Of a stretch of DNA of 64,000 bases, positions 46,423 to 58,619 are shown in pieces. The DNA comes from Capillidium heterosporum. Its lineage: Eukaryota; Entomophthoromycota; Entomophthoromycetes; Entomophthorales; Capillidiaceae. The position numbers and the translations under genes were made by a program. The stretch covers positions 620,001 through 684,000 of the forward strand of contig WBMQ01000011.1 of NCBI GenBank assembly GCA_016630905.1, read 5' to 3'. The notes beneath the pieces were generated by a model that saw only the letters and a program-made list of their open reading frames with translations, did not search any database and was not told the DNA's origin. The first letter of the stretch is position 1; the number at the start of each line of letters is the position of its first letter.

Positions 46423-48232
46423 ATGTTTATACTAACCTGCCAACGATGTAAGACAATTGTCAAAAATCACGAAAATTTTAGATGTCAATGCCTCTACCTA
46501 TGACCTAATGACTAGTAAGTTTATATCTACACTTTTATTATTAGTATTTCAATTTTAAAAGTTATATTGATATCCTTCCTTTTCCAAAATTAAATTAGGT
46601 ATCGTATCAGCTGACAAAGCGGAACGTTTCAAAATCTTGAAGGAACCAAGTACCCAAGAGGAGGTCGAACCACTAACTTCAAATAATCAACTTGCACTCA
46701 ATTCCAACTTCCCAACTACAAAGAAGAGTTACAACAATCTTGAAAATCCAATAGATTCTTTCGTTCTATCAGGAGCTTCCCAACTTAAATTCCAATGACC
46801 TTAACCGTACCAAAGACTTTAACTCACCTATACGTAGACGTAACCAGCTCAACAGTACCGATGAACATTTAAACCAACCCAACGAAAATTTGTCGGCAAC
46901 TTTGATGTGTAGGCAGACTGGATTATTCCACAAACTGGATGTCCAACAAAAACTAATGGATCTACTCAATAGTTCGACGGCCTTCCAACACCCTTTATGT
47001 AACTCATGCTGCCACTTTCTAATAAAGGCGTTGAACGAAAAGTTGGAGGGATTGGAGTTGGAACGTAGTCGGTTGAAGCAGTTCAATGAGAAGATTGTGG
47101 GGAGTAAAGGAGGGCTAGAAGACTTGGAGACATTGAAGCGGACGGTTGAAGAGGTAATTTTTTATATGTTTTAAATGGTTAGTTTATTTTACCAATTTAG
47201 TTGCGCAGGGACGAGAAAGCTTCCATTGATTCCTTATACCAGTTCGAAAAGCAGTTGGAGAATCTCAATTCAGAAATAAAAGTTCTGAAGGAGGAGTCTA
47301 AGGATCTTGATAGGCAGGAGGCTGAGTACCTATTTGAATCAAATATTAAACTAACCGCTCGTTTTGAAAACTTTAGGTACTACCGGAAGTTAAATACCGA
47401 ATGTCTGAAGCAGACCCGAATACTCAAGGAACACAGTTCAACAGAAGCCAGGTATGAATGCGATCAACTACAGCTGAGTTTTTGCATCGGACTTCCGTCT
47501 TGGTAGACCTCTTCCCCATTGATCAAGTCGATGGTGTAGGCACAATAGGTGGCTTGAGGCTAGGAAGGCTAGATCCTACCCACCAGGTAGCTTATAACTT
47601 TAGTCCCAAAGTCCTGCCCATCTAATCATTTTAAATTCTTATTGATAGACGTCGTGGCCAGAAATTAACGCAGCTTGGGGCCAAGCTGTTTTAGCTTTAC
47701 ACACGTTAGTCACCTTGAACAAATTCCAGTTCGATGGGTACCTTTCAGTTTTTCCATCATATGCTCAATTTTTATTCTAGGTACCGTCTCCATCCTCACG
47801 GTTCTTTCTCCATCATCGAAAATTAGAAGTTTGTAGTCACAGCCTGCCCAATGGAGGTAGTAATAATAATAGTAGTACTATGTTGGAGTTGTACTTACCA
47901 TTCGACGCCACTATCTTTCGAATCTTTTTAATTAAAAAATACGATGCCGTTATGAACGCCTACTTGATGTGCCTGAATCAGTTGATAAACTACTTTAAAA
48001 AAGCTCACCTTACCTTACAGGCACTTTTAATTTATATATTTAAATCAAAAAGGTAGCTAATAACCCTTTTAAAATTTTATGTAGGATTGAACCAGGATTT
48101 ATCAATAATATACCGCTCAAGTACCAGTTCAAAGATCTAATTAGTTGGACTAGAGCTTTACGATATCTGCTACGACTGTTGAAGGATTTAATTAGTTTCT
48201 ATACCAAGTACCAGACACCAAGGTTGAAATAG
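46423..48232 (+). pseudogene. ATG6: ATG6/VPS30 (Beclin-1) gene with four frameshifts
   Basis: Beclin-1 is the PI3-kinase complex subunit needed for autophagy and vacuolar sorting. The locus shows the whole protein in order: MFILTCQRCKTIV (N-terminal CxxC), KILDVNASTYDLMT, PIDSFVLS, the HPLCNSC motif before the coiled coil, coiled coil to about 47460, then GTIGGLRLGRL, SWPEINAAWGQAVLALH, YRLHPHGSFSIIE, LELYLPFDATIFRIF and the C-terminal PLKYQFKDLISWTRALRYL. Introns are 46515..46598, 47154..47200, 47587..47648, 47738..47780 and 48053..48084. Single-base frame changes are needed near 46462 (extra A), 46771 (extra base), 47476 (missing base) and 47820 (missing A, giving a TAG). As it stands it cannot make the protein. 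Decay looks recent, because the remaining sequence is well kept; sequencing error is the alternative. Confidence 0.8.
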
Positions 48233-49737
48233 GATTTGGACATTTGAGTTTGAGGCTGGGATTGAAAGAGTATTGTAAAAAAGAGTGAGGTAGGCCATCC
48301 CTTTATCTAAAAGCTGACTATCATGTAAACTTATTGAGAATTCCAGGGGAGTTTATTGTACTTGGGTATAAAAGGCTATGCTTGTTTTTACTTTATTGCT
48401 TATTTTGAAAGACTGCATCACCAACTTTTACGCAACCAGTATAGTCTTGTAACTTTGTAGGTAGCAGTTTGCAATTTCCAACTACTTGAGGCTTTATTAT
48501 TTTTAAAATAAAATCGCTTTGTTGATTTATTTATAGTGAAGTTTTTTGTTATTCTACCTATACGTTTAAAGATTGATGATACTATTTCTTTTTTACTCCT
48601 CTTTATTTTAATGAATCTTGTCGATGCTATTTAAATAGGGATAGAGCTTTACCGAGCTGGGCTAAAAACTTTAATAGGTAAATAATGATACCCGGTAAGA
48701 CATTTGGAAATAAAGTAATGGTACCTGTAAGTTGGATTTCTACTATAAAATTTGGTCTTGGAAGTAAGAATCCTTATATTTACTTTCATGGCTGCCTCTA
48801 TTTCCACCTTGAATATTGACATCATCATCTATCATTATCCTAGGACTTACCAACTTATATTATTTACAAGTTTGCTTGGATATTCAAACTAAATACCAAA
48901 GGTGGTAGAAATTTTGAAACTATTTCTACTCCAGGTTGGAAGTCGGATGTAAGTATACAAGTCAACGTCACCAGAAGCTTACTTGAACCTAACTTTAGTT
49001 TAGTTGACCTACCTCCTATCCTTGCCAATTTCCCTTAAAGTAGGAGAAAAAACTAGCTTTTCTAGTATCATTTATAGTTTCAAATGAATATTTCAGTTTG
49101 TAAAGGGATATCCATATTTCCCATAATATAAAGCGATTATAGAAGTTTGACATAGGGAGCTGAGAGTTTAAATGAGGATAGGAACTGCCAAAGGAATTAA
49201 GTTAGTTGTATGGTACGATGTAAAAATTTATTGGGTCGAACTACCTTTCAAATAATATAATTTTGATAGAAAAGGGTGTTAGGTAAATATGATAAAGGTA
49301 TGCCATCCCAAGGTTAGTTGATTCAGTTTACAATAGCGTAGTTTTTACTACACCTGACATAACCTATGAAATTTAGAACAAGGTAGTAAAAATATATTTG
49401 TGTATTTATTTTTAAATTATTTTATTCAAGATATAATATGTATTCTTTTATTACATATATTAACTAAATCCTGTCGGCCCACAAATCTATCATGGAAACT
49501 ACAAATTATCAGTTTGGAAGGTCTCTTCACGCAAACTAGTAATTTTATCGGACTTACTGTTTACACTATTGTCGAATAGTATATCATGCTGGAATATAAT
49601 CAAATACACTGATCATTGCAAGTCCACTTTCTATCCTAAGTAATTTATTTGAATGCCTTGACATATATTACTATAAATTAAATAAACCCATAAATTCGAT
49701 TGAAACTTCCGAAAATCGGATGGGTTTCTGTAGTTTA
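48233..49737. other. Intergenic, no gene seen
   Basis: A 1.5-kb AT-rich stretch up to the inner edge of the right arm. No coding signal or RNA gene recognised. Confidence 0.5.
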
Positions 49738-50583
49738 GCTTGTAAGAAATTGTTTCGACTCCTTGAATATTTAAAATTGGACCTGTGAGTCTAGTCAAAA
49801 CTAAACTGCCTGGCATTCCTTCTCACCAAAATATTTCAAGTTACTTGAAACTACCTCGAACTTTGACTTACTATTCAATTCAGCTCAAGTATAGTTACAT
49901 AATTTTGTTGAATCAAATGGTATTTTATTGGAGTTTTATAAAAGCATATTTGAATTATAAATTGCTTTAGCAAACAAACAAACTGCATAGTGATTGAGAA
50001 GTTAAAAGTTTATTATGTAAGACCAACACACATCAAAATTTTAAGCTTCGGAATCAGCCTAGATTTACCGATATCGGACCTCAAGAGCTTTTACAGTAAA
50101 GGAGTTGCTTCTCATTTGGTAACAATATCTTACAAAGCCAAGTTTTGGCAATTTATTTAAAGTGGTATGGTTAGGAGGGTTTACCAATGCTCATTTGGGT
50201 AAACAGCTTTCCAAATACCGATTTAAATGTAGTTGTTATTTGAGTGTAATGGTACTATACAAAAATTTTGAAACTCAAAAATCACTCAGAATCTCGCCCT
50301 AGTCAATAGAAGTTTAGTATTTCGAAATTTAAAAGTCCAGTTTAATTAAAATATTCTCAAATAAACAGATTTATTATGAAAACTATTAGCTATGTTAGGA
50401 AAGCATCATTTTCCAAATGCACCACACTTTTTCGATTAAGCTTTAGCTTGTATAAGTTTTAAGTACTATTTAAGACTCATTCCAAACAGACACTATAAAT
50501 AGTGAGCTCCACTATAGTAAGCTAGATTATTTTTACTAAATAACACTAAGATTCATCCTATACTTCGATTATAGGCATTCAAG

Positions 50584-52422
50584 ATGAGCGATATCAAAAT
50601 CTCAAAATATGCCTGTGATGCCTGTAGGAGACGAAAGATCAGCTGTGATAAAACTGTGCCTCTTTGTATCCAATGTGCTGACTTCAACTACGAATGTACT
50701 TACACTTTCATGCCAAAGGAAAGAAGCAAAAAGTCAACTTCAGCATCAAAGCCCAAGGTTAAATCTATTATTTTCAATTCCAAAGAGGTTGGTGACTATA
50801 CTAACCAAGTACGAATATTAAATGGGGAATCAAGTTCCAATTTCACCAAACCAAGTAACTCAGACCACAAAGTCCATCTGGATCAAAACAAAATTTTGAT
50901 CTACAAGCCTAAAGACGTCCAAAAGGTGAGTGCAAGAGCTAGTTTCGCATCAGAATACTTCAACACCAAGTTCGATATGCTGATGACATTGTTTAACAAC
51001 ACAACCTTTGAAAAGAGCCAGAAAGTGTATGTATCTACTACTGGCAGTATGGACTACTACGGAGTGACTCCAATAGCCAAATTTCTAACCATGTACGTCG
51101 TTCACTTTTCCAAACCAGACAACCTCAACCACATGTTTCTGAATCGTAATCCCTCTAAACCAGCTAGCCTACCACCTTTGACTACCCTGATTGATGTACA
51201 GAATTTGCAAGATAGATTAGTGGCAGCTTCAGTGACCAATATGTGCGTCAAAGCTTACTTTCAGTTCTCCCACCCCTATGTCCCTGTCGTTAACATGAGA
51301 TCCATACTTCAAAATTTTGAAAGTCATTCTCCTATCCTAACCAATATTATATGCTCGGTAGGTTGTGGGTACCTGCCTCATATTTCCGATAGGATACGGG
51401 ATTACTTTTCCGATCAATCGACCAATTTACTCGAATCGTCGTATACCAAATGTGACTTGGATACGATTAGTGCTCTTCTCATCATGTCCAATTTCCAACA
51501 CAATCCCAAAAGCTTCGAAAAAGGTTTCTTCAATTTAGGTTTGGCCATACGTATGGGCTATGCATTAGGTCTGGATCATGATCCTAAACCTGGCACCGAT
51601 CAAGAAACTGAAGAGCTGCGACTTCGCCTGTGGTGGTGGTGCCACATTAATGACAAGCTGTACGCGTTCTCTGTAAATGGTGTCTTGATCCACAACTTTC
51701 GGCTTGCCAATAGACCTTTCCCTAAACTAAACACTATAGATATGTCTGAGGATGAAATGGGTGAGACTTACCAGTTCACTATGGAATGCAGCTGCCTCTA
51801 CATCAAATTACTTTCCCAATTCTGCAAGCTACTGGACCCCATATCGCGTAGGATCAAGTTTACTGAAATCATCCCTGACGACAAAGTGGAAGAGATGTAC
51901 CGTATAACTATGGCTTCGGCTCAACACCTCGAGCTATGGGAGGCTCAGGCTATTCTCCAATTCCAATCGATAAATTCTACAAAGCCTAAATATATCCAAG
52001 CCATAGCTAAACCCTTCATTCTAAATTTACGACTTGTATGCCATTCGACGTTGTTGTGTCTCTATCAAATTTTTGGTAAAGTCAAGCAAAATGGTCTTAA
52101 AGCATACTTTGAAACGAAAGCAACCTTAGCCTCCGACAGTATTGTGGAGGCTGCCTTGATGTTGGGAAATGATATCTACTTCAGTGGTATGACGTACAAG
52201 TGTTTGGCTCTGGCTAGCGCTGCCTTCTACCAGATAAAGAACTGCAAATCGAAGGATCGCAGTGTCGCAAACAAAGCTTTAATGAACATTAAGGCCATAC
52301 TACGAATTTTGAACTATATGAGAGTTTATTATACGGTGGCTTACGAAAGCTTTAACATGGCACTGATGCTGGCAAGGGCTGAGAAAGTAGATTTGGGCGA
52401 GGAGTTCGAGGGAATGAATTGA
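50584..52422 (+). CDS. Zn2Cys6 fungal transcription factor, 612 aa (right arm)
   Basis: Paralog of the left-arm factor with the same length and layout: Cys at 11, 14, 21, 28, 31 and 38 (CDACRRRKISC...CIQC), a Lys/Ser-rich linker and the fungal transcription-factor domain (FEKGFFNLGLAIRMGYALGL, LRLRLWWWCHI). Differences cluster in the N-terminal ~100 residues and after residue 270. Just after PHISDR the two proteins part sharply (IRDYFSDQSTNLLESSYTKC here against VRDWFSDRATQLLKGSYAIC). The C-terminal ~30 residues are identical again, where the near-identical outer arm begins. Both copies are open, so both may be used. No target known. Confidence 0.92.
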   Translation: MSDIKISKYACDACRRRKISCDKTVPLCIQCADFNYECTYTFMPKERSKKSTSASKPKVKSIIFNSKEVGDYTNQVRILNGESSSNFTKPSNSDHKVHLDQNKILIYKPKDVQKVSARASFASEYFNTKFDMLMTLFNNTTFEKSQKVYVSTTGSMDYYGVTPIAKFLTMYVVHFSKPDNLNHMFLNRNPSKPASLPPLTTLIDVQNLQDRLVAASVTNMCVKAYFQFSHPYVPVVNMRSILQNFESHSPILTNIICSVGCGYLPHISDRIRDYFSDQSTNLLESSYTKCDLDTISALLIMSNFQHNPKSFEKGFFNLGLAIRMGYALGLDHDPKPGTDQETEELRLRLWWWCHINDKLYAFSVNGVLIHNFRLANRPFPKLNTIDMSEDEMGETYQFTMECSCLYIKLLSQFCKLLDPISRRIKFTEIIPDDKVEEMYRITMASAQHLELWEAQAILQFQSINSTKPKYIQAIAKPFILNLRLVCHSTLLCLYQIFGKVKQNGLKAYFETKATLASDSIVEAALMLGNDIYFSGMTYKCLALASAAFYQIKNCKSKDRSVANKALMNIKAILRILNYMRVYYTVAYESFNMALMLARAEKVDLGEEFEGMN

Positions 52423-53172
52423 GAGGACGCATCTTTGAAGAAAAGTTTAAAGTCATATGGACTATGTATATATGATAAAGGCCGATTGAACTGATGAGTA
52501 TGTAAGCAACTTTATAATTTATATCTCTTTTTAGGTGATGTTTAAAATAAAATAGATTTGGTTGCAATTTAGAATGAAATTTGGAAACTTTTACTAGAGG
52601 AAGTTGCTATAGCCAATTCCAAAAGACAGGATCCACAAAGTACGATTTAATTTGGATAATATATATGATAGAGTACTATTCATAATATACCGGATAAGCA
52701 TAATAAATATTGATATCCTAGCTTATATCATTTTAACTATATATGTTTTAGCATCCTAAACTCTTAAATTTGTATCATATAGACGTATGAATTAATTTTC
52801 TATTCATAAATTGCTTGAAATTCTCTGTTTTACGGAGGATCTTAATACCAAAGTGAGAAGGATATGCATACCTTCAAAGTCTATACCCAAAGAAAGCCCT
52901 AGTCTTTATATTTAAGATGGTACTGTTATCTTGAGATATATTTTAAGATTATACTCCTAAAATTAATCTTCAAATCACTAGGCTCAATACCAAATTGTAA
53001 ATCCAAAATCACCTTTGAACCTGAAGAAAAGTTCAAATGGATTTAGTAATTACTTTTAATATATTTCTCTAAATTTTTAATAAATATACTATATAAAAGC
53101 CATTGTACTTCAACTTACATATTTATTGCAATATAATTTAAAATAAAATATGGCAAAAAGGATTATATTAGT

Positions 53173-53376
53173 ATGAAACGTGATGGAGCTGCTGCTACTG
53201 TAGAGGATTTTTCAAGAGATGCCAGGCTAGGCTTGAAGTAAGCCAGCATAGTGGTGATCACATCAGTGAAACTAAAGAAGTTCAAAACCATTACTTTGGC
53301 AGCCGTCACTTCAGTTGCAATCTCGATCCAGAGTCGATTCATAAAGACAAAGGAGGATAGCGAAGGTATCATTTAG
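53173..53376 (+). pseudogene. Small membrane-type ORF with internal TAA (right arm)
   Basis: ATG at 53173, TAA at 53239..53241, then the same frame open to TAG at 53374. The second half (KKFKTITLAAVTSVAISIQS) is a likely membrane helix. CAA to TAA would be the simplest cause of the stop. Both arms carry it, so the change is older than the arm duplication or was copied. One substitution (Ala to Val in the minus-strand shadow frame) separates the copies. Confidence 0.35.
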
Positions 53377-53655
53377 AAGATAGCTTGTATTTATCATATC
53401 CTGAAAATAGGCCAGAATAACCCATTCGTGAGCGTTACGACTTACAAAAATAGCTGGTATTCACTGTGGGATCGAGCAGCTGGTTTAGTTTGGAGGCTCT
53501 ATGTTTGTGCTAATAATCCACTTTTCTACGATTGATTCTTATGCAACTGAAACCCACTCTATTGCAGAGCTGAGACGGTTTTAGAGTTAAAGCTTGAACA
53601 GCCAGGAGAATTATCAAGCTGATTCTTTAGAGAGGCCTTCTGAGGCTTCGTTACA
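53356..53655. repeat. Dispersed repeat R2 (right arm copy, inverted)
   Basis: Mirror image of 23959..24258 as part of the arm duplication. Confidence 0.5.
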
Positions 53656-53916
53656 AAAATTATCCTACTCAAGACTATGTATTAGACTTATTAGTTTACC
53701 CTCTACTAGTGTTGAACATACTAATATAAAATTAATAAAAGCTTTTATAAACAATTATAAAAGGGTGCAAACAATGCATATATAAGCATCTGTAATAGAT
53801 TGATGCTCTACACTAGAAATTACAGTAAAGGGATATGGAAAGTAAATGGAGGTATAGGTACCAGTTGTTTTTCAAAATTCAGGCTTTAATACCTACACTG
53901 CCCTTATTCCAATAGG

Positions 53917-54071
53917 TTGATGGCATGCTCTATCACTCTTTCAACCAGTATTTTGATCTACAAATGTTTACCTTAATTGGCATTGATCGAGCTATTTTCA
54001 AACCAAGAAGTTACCAAGGGACTTTTGAGTGGTACTTCACTACCCGTGCTACAAGCCTGCTTATCCATTAG
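53917..54071 (+). pseudogene. Fragment of a 7TM receptor-like gene (right arm)
   Basis: After a TAG the frame reads VDGMLYHSFNQYFDLQMF, TLIGIDRAIFKPRSYQGTF, EWYFTTRATSLLIH and TAG, then continues FTTYFLIDF. The hydrophobic stretch followed by IDRxIFKP resembles the helix-3 end of rhodopsin-type receptors. It is a partial remnant, and the assignment is tentative. Confidence 0.35.
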
Positions 54072-54658
54072 TTTACCACTTATTTCCTTATAGATTTTCA
54101 TATGGCTTCGTTTCCACCTTTCCAGAATTTGAATTGATAGAATCCGAAATCCAATATTTCTTTATTAAATAATTATCTAATTATTAACTTTACTGATAGA
54201 CTTTTCCAAGTCACAAAATAAGTGTAGAGAGCTTTGTTTATACAAAACTGCTCCAGTAGAATTAAAGTGCTATAGTGATTACTACTAAGCAACTTTATAG
54301 ACTATGCACTTATATAAAGACTAGCTTGTTATAGATACATATATCGTAGGTGATACTTTAACTTTTGTCTATTTTACTTTTAAATTTCATCAGCGATGCC
54401 AGTAAAGCTAACCAATTTCGCTAAACATACCTCCAACTCGTGCTTTAAAGTGTACTGTAACAATATATAAAATAAAGCCTAATATAGTTCAGTCAAGGGA
54501 TAATTTACACAAGTTTATGTCTTCAATATGGTGCCCTTAACCTCTTTATACTATCTTTAAATCGCGTCTATATAAGCCCGCCTATAAATGGTGATAGATT
54601 GCTCAGGGCTAAGTATATTTCTTTGCAACATCACATCAATAGCATTAGAGATTTTCAA

Positions 54659-55469
54659 ATGGATAAAGAAGGTGAATCAGAGGAAGCTGTCCAAAGCCAA
54701 GAAGCTCAAAAGTATAGATACGTTAAAGCCTGCAAAAACCCACCCATTTATATGTTTTTCAAGTATACTAATAAAAATAGTAAGCATGTTATAGCATACT
54801 TCTCTAACTGCATTAGTTTTGATAGTATCGCTTTTAGATAGGGCAGACAAGCAGTATATAAAGATGAGAATCAATGTGCAATTATACAGATCGATCTATA
54901 CGTTTTTTAAACAGAATTTCACGGCTGGAAGAAAAGTGGACCGCCACTGTAATCTACTGTATACTACATAATCTAATCCTTTAGCTCTAGGGAAGATCCA
55001 AGGGGAATCGTTTGAAACTTTGGTCAAAGACTTACAAGTAACCATCGAAGAGATTATCGAGATGCCACGAATTATTCAAGGAGGCCTTTTGGAATATTAT
55101 AAGGAGGGTCAGTTCTTTGACTTTAAATTGTATGCAGTGGATGGTGCAGCCTCCGAGAAAGATGAGCAAAATGTAATCTACACCCATCATATCATCTTGG
55201 CAAGTAGATCAAAGTTCTTCAAGCATATGTTAAGCTCTGGCTTAAGTGAAAAGATTAAAGGAGAGGCCGTGATCAGTGGGATTTACATTAAGAACCTTAA
55301 GATGATGATCGACTACCTTTATGATCAATATATCTCATTTGAATTTGTAAAGGAGGCTACCCTTTACGACTGGGCTGAAATAATCCAGAAGGTCGACCTT
55401 TGGGAGATACCCAATTTATTGGATCAGATCCTTTTGATTTTGGAGTTGCATGTTGATGCTTCCGTTTAA
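54659..55469 (+). CDS. BTB/POZ protein, three exons (right arm copy)
   Basis: Predicted 245-aa protein from exons 54659..54779, 54817..54948 and 54985..55469. The introns (37 nt and 36 nt) both carry CTAA-type branch sites and TTAG-type or ATTAG acceptors. The spliced frame runs MDKEGESEEA...HVDASV without a stop, while unspliced RNA meets stops in either intron. The BTB fold is in the C-terminal half as in the left-arm twin. A TATAAATG-like box lies near 54582. It is downstream of the Zn2Cys6 gene on the same strand, about 2.2 kb away, an arrangement repeated in the left arm. Confidence 0.82.
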
Positions 55470-56751
55470 AAGGATTCTTTTCTTACCATATACCCTATGT
55501 CTACAATAAACATATATATAGCCTACTGCTATTTTACACTCATTAACTATCAAAACTATATATGCAAAGTATTAATACTTAAATTAGCTTTGACTATTTC
55601 AAAATTTACTTGACTACTGATAAAAGCAAGCTATCGGCTATAAGATAAGCTGTCATTTTTATCAATATACATAAAGTGTATCAATTTTCTTAAACATATA
55701 GTATAATTTAACCTAAGCCTATAATTCCGTTCTTATTTAAACGTACAGCTCTCTTTAGCTCACAAGAGGTAAATTTTATATTTTACCTAACTTTGTCTAA
55801 TACCACAACCAACACTTATATAGTTTATAGCTTCCTATATTGATTAGAACATGATATCTAACACTTTTATAAACATTATGTCGTACATTTATTTGAAAAT
55901 GTAAAGTTTCTTATATAAAATGAAAGCCAGCAATAAAATTCATCCTTTTCCAAATATCAAAATTTCTAATAAGCTATCTTTTAAATAGGCTCACAGTATT
56001 TCAGAGTATTGTACGTTGTTCCCAACAACCGAAATTGGACTTTTTTCGAGCTAATTTGGTCGTTCTACTTCTACAGAGGTAAAATTCCTAAAATAGGTAC
56101 TCTTGTTGCTATTTAACTTGAAGGTAAAGTATTTAAAATTGAAATACATAGCCATACCAGATGAAATATATAGTTTAAATACTTCAATTTTAAACTTGAT
56201 ATAGCGTAAGTATTATATATCTTAAAGTTGTAAGTCTGTTGGTAAGAAGGTTGATGACTTTATTTTGAACTTTTATATAGAATCATTCGTCAAAGCTATA
56301 TCTTAGATATTCCTATTCATTTTGGGCTTTTGCTTTCATCATCCGCTTTTCGATACTAGTTTTCAGCTTCACAGGTATGATTCAACTAATTAACCTTTTA
56401 GCACCTTTTACTATATTTCATCATAAAAATCGTGCCGCTTTCAAAGATTAAGCAACTGCTTATGGTAGTTGAACCTGAGGAAATTCGAAATTCGACTTGA
56501 GTATACTTTCTTTAGCTTCAATTAAATATATACTAACTATATAAACAGCCTTAGCCCACTGAAATTTTGAATCTCAGTTACTTTTTCCAAAAGTTTCAAC
56601 ATTAAATTTATAAGAACTAGTGAAATATTTTTAGGCCTTTTTTCTACTACGACCACCCTATATCAACATTACGTAGGAATTTGTGTATGGATGGCGGGTA
56701 TAAAAGTAGCTCGATTGTACTAAAGTTCTTTTCTAGATAAAAGATGGACTC

Positions 56752-57600
56752 TAGAGAAACTTAGAACCAAGCTCAACAGAAGGAAACAGGCAAAAGAATT
56801 TAGAATCAGATTGCCTCCAAGCAATTAAAAATATCTATTAAACTTATAGTTTCGAATCTCAAGCACCATCGAATTCATATTAACCTATTTATCACCATTT
56901 TCCTAAAGCAAGAAAAGAAATATGCCAACTATTATAAGTACACCCCTATACTAACTTAAATAAAGCTGTATTCATTTCCAATTTAAACAAAGGTAACAAG
57001 AAATGCTTCAAAATAAAGTTTACTGTACAGCAAAAATTAAAGAACTACACTTTCACTTATTTCAAGCAAGAGTTTGCCAACTATAATAAAATGAAATACA
57101 AAGATAAACTGTTTAATAACATAAACTAACCTTTTAGTTATTCCTAAGCCTATAATCCAAATACCTTTCAAGTTTGACAATTGCTTTGAAATCAAAGCAT
57201 TCAATATCAAGCATATAGCAGCTAGACCTCGGTATAACTACGTTGAGGAGTATTACACTAGTAGAAACATCGATTTTATCATATTTGTATATAATTTAGA
57301 AGTTTGAAGAAAACTCAGTGGAAAATAGAAGTTAAATACCTCCATCTACATATACAAGTTTTTCGTAAAGTATTCAGTGTTAATTTGATAGGAATGCTTG
57401 GAAAATCCAATTTTACAGTCATTAGAATCCATTATAAAAACTTGAAGGATCTTGTCGATTATTTTTATTATTATTTCGTCGAATTGTAGTTTGTAGCATG
57501 TGTGACTTAAATATTAGTCTGAAGTTCTCCACAAGGTTGAAGGGTAGGAGATACCCGGCTTACTCCGTCAAGTTTTAATTTTCCTAAAGGTGTTCGATAC
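56752..57600 (+). pseudogene. Diverged BTB gene, decayed (right arm)
   Basis: Mirror of 20014..20862. MDSRET then TAG; later KCFKIKFTVQQKLKN (near 57020) and NFTVIRIHYKNLKDLVDYFY (near 57410). Stops and frame changes are the same as in the left arm. Confidence 0.6.
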
Positions 57601-58619
57601 CAAATTTAATTTACAATAGCTTTAATTACCTTCTACTTTCTACTATGTTTTACTCTAATAATCTCAAAAGGCTACCTATATTTGATTAACTTTATATTGT
57701 TAGATATATCGATGAATTTATATTTAATTGGCAATCTGATTTAAAGTATATAGCTCTTTTATTTCAGGATTTTAAACTTGAAATAACATTTAGTGATATT
57801 TCATATAAAATATGCTGAAATCTATTGTTTCAGTAAGGTAGATTTAGTACTTATATACATCTTTTAACTCGCTTATTTGACTCGCCTAGTAAATCAAAAT
57901 CGAAAACTGATCATGCTATAAATATATTGAAACCTAAAACCATTCTTTATGTGGACTGAAACCTTATATTTTATATCTACCTTTAGTTTACAATTTTATA
58001 TATTGAGTGCTGTTTATCCAACTTCGAGGTATACTTCAACCTAGCTTTAAGCTGTAGTTCAACAGTTTTCTGCAGCACTTATTGAAATTTGCAGATTTTC
58101 TTTGTAAAATTCGAAGCAGTTAGTTGGAAAATGCAGTTTATATTGGAATAAGCAGAAAATTATTCTATGTAATGTTTAGGCCGATAAAGAAGTAAAAATG
58201 GCTATGTATAGAGATTGTGTATTTAATAGGAAGTTTTATTTGAAATAGCAAATTTACTGATGGTAGATATTGAATAAATCCCATTGCTTAATTCAATATC
58301 TTATGCTATAGCGTAATTTCAAATAGTGAGTCCTTATATTTCTATTTTATTCTATTATTTACTATTTCGATATTATTTTATAATTTGAAAGTGTAAAAAA
58401 CATGACTACAAAATTACTTGTTTACTATACTCTTCTTTGCTACATCCATGGCCTCACTTAAGCTGTCTATAAAATAGTCTGAAGTTAAAAGCTGTTTAAA
58501 CTCTAAACAGAGCATATATCGTGCTAGATATAAATACTTTTTCTAATGAAAAACATAAAAAACTAATATATAGTCGTTGTATTTGAACTACTTTTCTTTA
58601 AAACTTATTGAAAATTCTA
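57601..58619. other. Outer end of the right arm and spacer
   Basis: Arm sequence to about 58175, then AT-rich spacer. No gene seen. Confidence 0.5.

Larger units (their letters stand above)
49738..58175. repeat. Right arm of the large inverted duplication
   Basis: Inverted partner of 19440..27868. The outer part, about 52340..58175, is almost identical to the left arm. The inner part, 49738..52340, is older and diverged except for 50875..51393. One indel of about 17 nt near 52870 shifts the pairing. Gene-free parts (49738..50583, 55470..56751) hold only arm sequence without another gene. Confidence 0.9.
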
